This document shows positions 5,174-10,094 of a stretch of DNA of 10,094 nucleotides, in pieces. A program made the translations under genes and the position numbers. The stretch is from NCBI GenBank assembly GCA_020860745.1, contig JAJBTR010000329.1, positions 1 to 10,094 on the forward strand, written 5' to 3'. Within the stretch, counting starts at the first letter, position 1; the number at the start of each line of letters is the position of its first letter. The notes beneath the pieces are model-generated. The model was given only the letters and a program-made list of their open reading frames with translations. It ran no database searches and was not told the origin of the DNA. Origin of the DNA: Lachnospiraceae bacterium. Its GTDB lineage: Bacteria; Bacillota; Clostridia; Lachnospirales; Lachnospiraceae.

Positions 5174-5867
5174 TCAGAAATGGATCTCCTCCGCCAGCTT
5201 CTGCATCTGGTAATCCGCGTCCGCCATCAGCTCCGCACAGGTCTTGAGGCGCTGGTGCATCTCCGGCGTAAACTCCTTGTCCTTTTTATAGCGGAGCTGG
5301 TGCTCCGTGCTCGCCCAGAAATTCATCGCTATCGTGCGGAGCTGGATCTCAATCGGCACCTGGTGCGTTGTATCCGAAAAAAATACCGTGATTTTCACAA
5401 TCAGATGAAGGCTGCGGTACCCATTCTCCTTGGGATCCTTGATGTAATCCTTCATCTGCATCAGTTCCACATCCGTCTGAGTGATCAGCATCTGTGCAAT
5501 CTGGTAAACATCCGTGATAAAAGGGCAGATCACCCGGATCCCGGCAATATCGTAGATATTGTTCACCATGCTGCTGATGGTCATGGGAAGACCCCCGTTT
5601 CTCCATCTTGCTGCGGATGCTCTCCGGTGATTTCAGCCGGCTCTTGATATTCTCAATCGGGTTTCTGTCATTGCTGTGCTGAAACTCCCGATCCAGAATC
5701 TCCAGCTTCGTCGTCATCTGACGGATCCCCGCCTCATAGAAAAACATAAAACGGTCAAACTGCTCTGCGTCGTCTACCCGGTCATTCACCTGCGGGAGAA
5801 GCGCTCCCGATACCGCCTCTTCATTGGCCGCGGCATCGTCTATAATATCTTCATAAATCTGCTTCAA
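5174..5867 (-). pseudogene. Small alarmone synthetase (GTP pyrophosphokinase), frameshifted
   Basis: Single-domain (p)ppGpp synthetase of the RelQ/YjbM/YwaC type, which moves pyrophosphate from ATP to GDP or GTP. Removing one base restores 230 residues. The first frame carries RNPIENIKSRLKSPESIRSKMEKRG (68-92). The second continues with LPMTIS, YDIAGIRVIC (metal-ligand Asp, 106), DYIKDPKENGYRSLHL (base-stacking Tyr) and VPIEIQLRTIAMNFWASTEHQLRYK (catalytic Glu in EIQLRT). No hydrolase domain is present. The break is one surplus G in a GGGGG run (CCCCC at 5592-5596, plus strand) between CGG and TCTTCC. As written, translation leaves the family after residue 92 and yields a 172-residue chimera ending at 5349. 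The start is TTG at 5867, 9 bases after AGGAG. An in-frame ATG at 5584 could start a 136-residue fragment lacking the nucleotide-binding N-terminus. Causes: true inactivation, a sequencing error, or slippage. Confidence 0.85.
5592..5596 (+). other. C5 homopolymer carrying the frameshift
   Basis: Five C on the plus strand (five G in the gene). With four, the gene reads AAA CGG GGT CTT CCC ATG (K R G L P M) straight into the conserved synthetase core. This is the smallest change that joins the two frames. Confidence 0.75.
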
Positions 5868-5876
5868 ACTAAATCA

Positions 5877-5881
5877 CTCCT
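5877..5881 (-). promoter_or_regulatory. Ribosome binding site of the alarmone synthetase
   Basis: AGGAG on the minus strand, within AGGAGTGA, lies 9 bases before the TTG at 5867. No ATG with a comparable site exists nearby, so the unusual TTG start is favoured. Confidence 0.65.
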
Positions 5882-5892
5882 GTGCAACTCAT

Positions 5893-5920
5893 ATTGTATG
5901 TTCTTTGTAATAAATGACAA
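5893..5920 (-). promoter_or_regulatory. Sigma-A promoter of the alarmone synthetase
   Basis: On the minus strand, -35 TTGTCA (5915-5920, 5 of 6) and -10 TACAAT (5893-5898, 5 of 6) are 16 bases apart. Transcription would begin near 5886, giving a very short leader before the ribosome site. An inverted repeat GACAAA/TTTGTC (5916-5921 with 5927-5932) overlaps the -35 box and could be an operator. Confidence 0.6.
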
Positions 5921-5994
5921 ATGATTTTTGTCGTTCATAATAACTATACCAGACATCCGTGGCATTTCGGTAAACAAAGGATTAAATATTTCTA

Positions 5995-6036
5995 AAAACG
6001 GGGAGCCATAAACCTGTGTCCATGGCTCCCCGTTTT
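5995..6036 (-). terminator. Intrinsic terminator of the EF-G-like gene
   Basis: A perfect 15-base stem, AAAACGGGGAGCCAT (5995-6009) with ATGGCTCCCCGTTTT (6022-6036), has a 12-base loop. On the minus strand it is followed by T residues (5994-5998 as A). It lies about 110 bases after the EF-G-like stop. The plus-strand version ends in TTTTAATTT and could also work, but no plus-strand gene ends there. Confidence 0.85.
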
Positions 6037-6143
6037 AATTTCTGAGGTTTTCTTTTGATTCCTCTTCCGGATAATATGAGCATACTTTTTTATTTCAGGC
6101 ATGCCCGCTCATCTTACTGCCTCATGTTTCTATCTGCTCTTTC

Positions 6144-8219
6144 TTACTGCTCTTCCGCTCTCGCCGCGATCTCCTTCTCCTGGATATCGCTGGGCGCCTG
6201 CTCATAGCGCGCAAACTCATAAGAATAGGTACCGCTGCCGCCGGTCATGGAACGAAGGTCTGTGTTATATCCAAACAGGGACGCGGTCGGGATATCGGCG
6301 ACAATTTCCTGCTTGCCGCCCTCCACCGGGTTCATGCCGAGCACACGGCCGCGGCGCTTATTCAGATCGCCCATGATATCGCCGGTGTAGGCATCCGGAA
6401 CCAGAACCTTCAGGGATGAGATCGGCTCTAAGAGCACCGGGGAAGCCTCCATAAATCCCTTCTTGAACGCCTGGATGGAAGCGGTCTTGAACGCCATCTC
6501 GGAGGAGTCCACCGGATGGTAGGATCCATCGTAGAGCGTAGCTTTGACGCCGACCACCGGATATCCGGCCAAAGGTCCCTTCTCCACAGCATCCTGGACA
6601 CCCTTCTCCACAGCGGGGAAGTAGTTCTTCGGCACCGCGCCGCCGACGACAATCTGCTCAAACACATACGGAGACTCCAGATCGCCGGAAGGCTCGAATG
6701 TCATCTTGACATGACCGTACTGTCCGTGTCCGCCGGACTGCTTTTTATATTTGGACTCCACATCCGCTTTCTTGCGGATGGTCTCGCGGAACGGCACCTT
6801 CGGCTGCTCCAGCGTAATCTGGACTTTGTACTTCTCCTGCAGCTTGCTGACCACCACATCCAGCTGCTGGTCGCCGATCCCGTACAGCAGCGTCTGGCGG
6901 TTCTCGCTGTCGTTGACCACCTTCAGCGTCAGATCCTCCTGCATCATCTTCTGCAGGGACTGGGAAACTTTGTCCACATCCGCCTTATTGACCGGCTTGT
7001 AAGCCATGTAGGTAAACGGCCTGGAGATGGCCGTCCGGATAAAGGTAACCGGTGTGGCCTTGGTAGACAGGGTATCGGTGGTAACCACTTTATTCAGCTT
7101 CGCCAGAGCGCCGATGTCGCCGGCGTGAAGCTCGGAAACTTCTTCCGGCTTGTTGCCGCGAAGAATATATACCTTGCCGATCTTATCATCCATCCCTCTC
7201 TCTTCGTTATACAGAACGTCGTCCGTCTTGATAACGCCGGAGGTGACCTTGATTAGAGAATATTTTCCGATAAACGGATCTACGATCGTCTTAAAAATAT
7301 ATGCTGTCTTCGGCTTTGCGAAATTAAAATCCGCATCAAACACTTCGTTTGACTTGGTATTGATCGCCTTGCACTCTTTTTTGTCCGGGCTCGGAAGATA
7401 CTTTACAATATCATCCAGCAGCGTAAAGACGCCGTGCGCATCGATGCCGGCCGCCACGGAAATCGGGACGATGGAGCCGTCCTGCACGCTGACACGGAGT
7501 GCCTGACGAATCTCATTATCGGAGAACTCATCGCCTTCAAAATAACGCTCCATATACTCCTCACTGGTCTCCGCAACCGCTTCCACCAGCGTCTCGCGGA
7601 GCAGTTCAATATTCGCGCGGGAATAATCCGGCACATCTGTCGGGACGGTATTGCCGTTTCTGTCCCACTTAAACGCCTCCTGGGAAATCAGGTTGATCAG
7701 ACCAACCAGCTTCTCATTGGCGCGCAGCGGAATGTGGAACGGCGCAATCTTCTTTCCGTAAAGCTCCTGCATATCCTGCACAACCTGACGGAAGCTTGCA
7801 TTATCGTCATCCATACCGGTCACACAGATCAGGCGGGGAAGATGATACTTCTCGCAGATCTCCCAGGCTTTCTGCGTACCGACCTCAACGCCGGCCTTGC
7901 CGTTGATCACGATAATTGCGGCATCGGCAGCCGCGGCCGCCTCCTCCACCTCGCCGACAAAATCGAAAAACCCGGGCGTGTCCAGAAGATTAATCTTCGT
8001 ATCGCCCCACTCAATCGGGATTACCGATGTGCTGATAGAAAAACCTCTCTTGATCTCCTCTTTATCATAATCGCTGATGGTATTGCCATCGACTACTTTG
8101 CCCATGCGGTTTGTCACTCCCGCAAGATACGCCATCGCTTCTACCAATGTCGTCTTGCCAGCTCCCCCATGACCAAGTACCACAACGTTCCGGATCTTAT
8201 CCGTGGTGTAAATCTTCAT
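6144..8219 (-). CDS. Elongation factor G-like translational GTPase (EF-G paralogue)
   Basis: A 691-residue protein with the full EF-G domain order: GTPase domain (1 to about 270), barrel domain II, domain III, domain IV (HGQYGHVKMTFEP; tip YHPVDSSEMAFK) and domain V (RRGRVLGM, SLFGYNTDLRSMTGG). G1 is GHGGAGKT (16-23). Two switch/guanine motifs are unusual: G3 is DTPGFFDF (80-87), so the position of the catalytic His of DTPGHVDF is Phe84; G4 is TGMD (134-137) instead of NKMD. The switch I threonine of RGITI is Ser61. I recall such changes in clostridial EF-G2-type proteins, so this is probably a family trait. Canonical EF-G moves tRNA and mRNA through the ribosome; the role of this paralogue is not established here. 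The ATG at 8219 follows GGAGG by 8 bases; a TTG at 8234 would absorb that site. It has its own promoter and terminator. Confidence 0.9.
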   Translation of the reverse strand: MKIYTTDKIRNVVVLGHGGAGKTTLVEAMAYLAGVTNRMGKVVDGNTISDYDKEEIKRGFSISTSVIPIEWGDTKINLLDTPGFFDFVGEVEEAAAAADAAIIVINGKAGVEVGTQKAWEICEKYHLPRLICVTGMDDDNASFRQVVQDMQELYGKKIAPFHIPLRANEKLVGLINLISQEAFKWDRNGNTVPTDVPDYSRANIELLRETLVEAVAETSEEYMERYFEGDEFSDNEIRQALRVSVQDGSIVPISVAAGIDAHGVFTLLDDIVKYLPSPDKKECKAINTKSNEVFDADFNFAKPKTAYIFKTIVDPFIGKYSLIKVTSGVIKTDDVLYNEERGMDDKIGKVYILRGNKPEEVSELHAGDIGALAKLNKVVTTDTLSTKATPVTFIRTAISRPFTYMAYKPVNKADVDKVSQSLQKMMQEDLTLKVVNDSENRQTLLYGIGDQQLDVVVSKLQEKYKVQITLEQPKVPFRETIRKKADVESKYKKQSGGHGQYGHVKMTFEPSGDLESPYVFEQIVVGGAVPKNYFPAVEKGVQDAVEKGPLAGYPVVGVKATLYDGSYHPVDSSEMAFKTASIQAFKKGFMEASPVLLEPISSLKVLVPDAYTGDIMGDLNKRRGRVLGMNPVEGGKQEIVADIPTASLFGYNTDLRSMTGGSGTYSYEFARYEQAPSDIQEKEIAARAEEQ

Positions 8220-8227
8220 AAGTGTAT

Positions 8228-8232
8228 CCTCC
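8228..8232 (-). promoter_or_regulatory. Ribosome binding site of the EF-G-like gene
   Basis: GGAGG on the minus strand, 8 bases before the ATG at 8219. It lies within codons that a TTG start at 8234 would translate, which argues for the ATG. Confidence 0.8.
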
Positions 8233-8290
8233 AATATAAAATTCTATGCGCGCAGACGATATCCGTCCCCTGCAACCGCACTCTGTGTAC

Positions 8291-8319
8291 ATTCTACTAG
8301 AATTCACACATTTTTGCAA
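8291..8319 (-). promoter_or_regulatory. Probable sigma-A promoter of the EF-G-like gene
   Basis: On the minus strand, -35 TTGCAA (8314-8319, 4 of 6) and -10 TAGAAT (8291-8296, 5 of 6) are 17 bases apart. The -10 box is one arm of a perfect palindrome ATTCTA-C-TAGAAT (8291-8303). The leader would be about 65 bases. Confidence 0.55.
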
Positions 8320-8503
8320 CTCTTTTTATGCATAATATCTTATTATTCACAAGCGGTTGATTGGCGATTTTTGTCGTATCAGACAAGAAGCTTCTGTTTC
8401 TGCCCTTGTGAGACGGACAAGTGTAAATGGAAGTATATTCACAATTGCCAACCGTCAAAAGTCGTACACACTTTCACACAGCAACGCTTTTATGCGTAAA
8501 AGA
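8320..8503. other. Intergenic stretch between divergent genes
   Basis: Between the promoters of the EF-G-like gene and tyrA I see no convincing gene. Short open frames here lack ribosome sites and run through the tyrA promoter. The only structure noted is CTTTTA/TAAAAG (8487-8492 with 8497-8502, loop TGCG), overlapped by ACGC/GCGT (8484-8487 with 8494-8497), immediately before the tyrA -35 box. Confidence 0.5.
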
Positions 8504-8532
8504 TTGACATTTTTCCCGAAAAGGCTTATCAT
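8504..8532 (+). promoter_or_regulatory. Sigma-A promoter of tyrA
   Basis: Perfect -35 TTGACA (8504-8509), 17-base spacer, -10 TATCAT (8527-8532, 5 of 6). The start would lie near 8539, giving a leader of about 70 bases. That is too short for a T-box, and no T-box signature is present. Confidence 0.82.
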
Positions 8533-8609
8533 CAATAACAGTTTGTAAAAAGCCTGCAGCTATGCCGTATTCAGCGGCAGCACGGGAAACTTTTTAGGAG
8601 GGAAAACTC

Positions 8610-9707
8610 ATGAATCCTGAAAAAATCGGTTTTATCGGCCTCGGCCACATCGGAGGCTCCATCGCAAAAACAATCCGGCGCATCCATCCGGAAATTCAGA
8701 TGATCGCCTACGATACCTGCGGGGAAACCCTTTCTTCTGCTCTGAAAGAAGGCGTGATCGCAGCGGCCTGCGACAGTGTGACAGATGCTTTTGCCGATTG
8801 TGATATTATTTATCTGTGCGCCCCGGTTCTGGACAACAACGACTATGTCCGGAAGCTTTCCAATATGCTGCACGACAACATGCTTCTGACCGATGTGGGC
8901 AGCGTTAAAAACCAGATTCACGAGAATATCAGCCTATACCCTCAGTTGGAAAAGCATTTTATCGGCGGGCACCCCATGTGCGGCACAGAACACACCGGCT
9001 ACGAGTTTTCCACACCGCACCTTCTGGAAAACGCCTATTATATGCTGACACCGACGGATACCGTCTCGCACTCCAAAGTCATGGAGTTTGAGGCTTTCAT
9101 CCGCAGCATCGGTGCTATCCCGCTGGTTCTGGACTATAAAAAACATGATTTTTCCGTGGGCTCCATCAGTCACCTCCCCACAGTCATCGCTTCCACGCTG
9201 GTCAACCTGGTCAAAGATCTGGACGATGACAGTGAGACGCTGCGCACAATTGCAGCCGGCGGATTCAAAGATATCACACGCGTGGCCTCCTCAGACCCCG
9301 TCATGTGGGAAAACATCTGCATCGCAAACCGGAATCAGATACTGGATCTCATCGACGCCTATGTGCGGGCCATAGAACATACCCGCGACACCATCGCAGG
9401 CGGCGATGAAACTGAGATCCGGAATTTCTTCAGCTCTGCGAAAGAATACCGCGACTCCTTTAACATCTCCCGCGGCGCGCTCCGTCCGGTATACCAGCTG
9501 TTCCTGGATCTGATCGACGAAGCCGGCGGTATCGCCACCATCGCTACGATATTAGCGACCAACATGATCAGCATCAAGAACATCGGCATCATCCACAACC
9601 GGGAGTTCCAGCAGGGCGTGCTCCAGGTGGAGTTTTATGACCAGCCCTCTTATGACAAGGCCGTGACGCTGCTGCAGCGCCACCATTACACAATTTACGA
9701 AAAATAA
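8610..9707 (+). CDS. tyrA: Prephenate dehydrogenase with C-terminal ACT domain
   Basis: Converts prephenate to 4-hydroxyphenylpyruvate with NAD(P)+, the committed step to tyrosine, in the cytoplasm. The 365-residue chain starts with a Rossmann dinucleotide loop GFIGLGHIGGS (7-17). It continues with TDVGSVK (94-100), the conserved active-site segment GGHPMCGTEHTGYE (119-132, containing the His expected to assist catalysis), HDFSVGSISHLP (179-190) and AAGGFKDITRVASSDPVMW (215-233) of the helical dimerisation domain. Residues from about 295 to 365 form an ACT domain (GGIATIATILATNMISIKNIGI), the usual site of tyrosine feedback. Length and order match Bacillus subtilis TyrA as I recall it. AGGAGGG lies 7 bases before the ATG and a near-consensus promoter lies upstream. 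The gene stands alone rather than in an aromatic operon here; no chorismate gene is adjacent. Confidence 0.95.
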   Translation: MNPEKIGFIGLGHIGGSIAKTIRRIHPEIQMIAYDTCGETLSSALKEGVIAAACDSVTDAFADCDIIYLCAPVLDNNDYVRKLSNMLHDNMLLTDVGSVKNQIHENISLYPQLEKHFIGGHPMCGTEHTGYEFSTPHLLENAYYMLTPTDTVSHSKVMEFEAFIRSIGAIPLVLDYKKHDFSVGSISHLPTVIASTLVNLVKDLDDDSETLRTIAAGGFKDITRVASSDPVMWENICIANRNQILDLIDAYVRAIEHTRDTIAGGDETEIRNFFSSAKEYRDSFNISRGALRPVYQLFLDLIDEAGGIATIATILATNMISIKNIGIIHNREFQQGVLQVEFYDQPSYDKAVTLLQRHHYTIYEK

Positions 9708-9723
9708 ATATTTTGCTTGCAAT

Positions 9724-9763
9724 CTGACAGGATTTCCTTTATTATATCTGTCAGAGAGTTTTT
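9724..9763 (+). terminator. Possible weak terminator after tyrA
   Basis: The arms CTGACAG (9724-9730) and CTGTCAG (9748-9754) pair perfectly over 7 bases with a 17-base loop; TTTTT (9759-9763) follows after a 4-base gap. The long loop and displaced T run make it weak, so some read-through into the tRNA is possible. Confidence 0.4.
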
Positions 9764-9845
9764 CTCGTCCATGAAAATCAATCTCTACAAGAACGTCAGG
9801 ATATGATAAACAAAACATGGATGATGGTAAAATCTTATATTTTCA

Positions 9846-9918
9846 GGAGACATAGCTCAGCTGGGAGAGCATTTGCTTGACGTGTAAAGGGTCGCAGGTT
9901 CGAGTCCTGTTGTCTCCA
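9846..9918 (+). tRNA. tRNA-Val (anticodon GAC)
   Basis: A complete 73-base cloverleaf. Acceptor stem GGAGACA/TGTCTCC (9846-9852 with 9911-9917), D stem GCTC/GAGC (9855-9858 with 9867-9870), anticodon stem TTTGC/GTAAA with one G-T pair, loop TTGACGT with anticodon GAC at 9879-9881, 5-base variable loop, T stem GCAGG/CCTGT and T loop TTCGAGT. Discriminator A fits valine. The CCA end is not encoded. It reads GUC and GUU codons. No consensus promoter was found immediately upstream; it may share transcription with tyrA. Confidence 0.95.
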
Positions 9919-9921
9919 CTC

Positions 9922-9969
9922 AAAAAAGAGCCATCCTACAAAACTACTGTTTTGCAAAGATGGCTCTTT
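9922..9969. terminator. Bidirectional hairpin terminator after tRNA-Val
   Basis: The arms AAAGAGCCATC (9925-9935) and GATGGCTCTTT (9959-9969) pair perfectly over 11 bases and enclose a second stem CAAAAC/GTTTTG (9939-9944 with 9949-9954). The minus strand ends in six T, so it is strongest for the gene entering from the right edge; on the plus strand a short TTTATCATTT tract follows and could end the tRNA transcript. Confidence 0.8.
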
Positions 9970-9988
9970 ATCATTTCTAAATCAGTAA

Positions 9989-10094
9989 TTATTCATAATA
10001 ATAAGGTGAAAGATTTCTAGCTGCCAGATCTTCCACATCGTGACTAAACACCACAGTCGCATGGTATTTTTCTTTCATTTGCCAAAGACGCTTC
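9989..10094 (-). CDS. C-terminal fragment of a gene, possibly MBL-fold hydrolase
   Basis: An open frame enters from the right edge on the minus strand and ends at TAA (9989-9991), encoding 34 residues that finish KYHATVVFSHDVEDLAARNLSPYYYE. The pattern hydrophobic strand, then SHD, then a helix and a short aromatic tail recalls the end of metallo-beta-lactamase-fold hydrolases of the AiiA/AHL-lactonase type, where the His of GHD is a zinc ligand. That reading is tentative, because only the last strand and helix are visible. Codon use looks like a real gene, and a strong minus-strand terminator follows about 20 bases after the stop, which supports a genuine 3' end. The start and most of the protein lie outside the window. 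Confidence 0.55.
   Translation of the reverse strand, partial: KRLWQMKEKYHATVVFSHDVEDLAARNLSPYYYE

Noticed and set aside
6516..7256. Plus-strand open frame of 246 residues
   Set aside because: Antisense to the EF-G-like gene, with His/Leu/Arg-rich shadow composition and no start signal.
7434..8300. Long open frame on the plus strand, 288 residues
   Set aside because: It lies antisense to the well-supported EF-G-like gene, has no domain resembling a known family and no ribosome site; open antisense frames are common opposite conserved genes of this base composition.
8357..8548. Plus-strand open frame of 63 residues
   Set aside because: No ribosome site, it runs through the tyrA promoter and has no recognisable composition.
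8533..8609. T-box or other riboswitch in the tyrA leader
   Set aside because: Only about 70 bases, with no T-box signature and only a 5-base hairpin (TGCCG/CGGCA).

Overview
The window reads as chromosome from a spore-forming, low-to-mid-GC member of the Clostridia, most like the Lachnospiraceae. This rests on strong GGAGG ribosome sites, a eukaryote-like NADP isocitrate dehydrogenase, an EF-G paralogue of the clostridial type, a 70-residue cysteine-rich protein like the chorion-class high-cysteine proteins annotated in gut Clostridia, and a possible sigma-K promoter. This is inference from recalled families; no search was run.

Layout. 1-1959 (minus): a complete ABC-F ATPase, with a possible coupled gene start at the left edge. 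1960-2176: a gap crowded with inverted repeats. 2177-3388 (minus): isocitrate dehydrogenase with a good sigma-A promoter. 3388-4012: a small-gene cassette, with a Cys-rich two-repeat protein (plus) converging on a 54-residue charged protein (minus) across a shared terminator. 4013-4498: about 490 bases with no convincing gene but many hairpins, an imperfect 20-base direct repeat and short inverted repeats also found at the icd promoter; this is the least explained stretch. 4499-5123 (plus): two overlapping small genes of unknown function. 5174-5867 (minus): a small alarmone synthetase broken by one extra base in a C5/G5 run. 6144-8219 (minus): an EF-G-like GTPase whose G3 and G4 motifs deviate from active EF-G. 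8610-9707 (plus): prephenate dehydrogenase with an ACT domain. 9846-9918: tRNA-Val(GAC). 9989-10094 (minus): the C-terminal end of another gene, possibly a metallo-beta-lactamase-fold hydrolase.

Most genes look like separate transcription units with their own promoters and hairpin terminators. The clear exception is the 4499-5123 pair, which is translationally coupled. Three genes touch translation or its stringent control (ABC-F, alarmone synthetase, EF-G paralogue) and two touch amino-acid or carbon supply (icd for 2-oxoglutarate, tyrA for tyrosine), but nothing shows that they form one system. The most unusual items are the Cys-rich repeat protein with its possible sporulation promoter, the structured region 4039-4368, the alarmone synthetase frameshift and the atypical EF-G.
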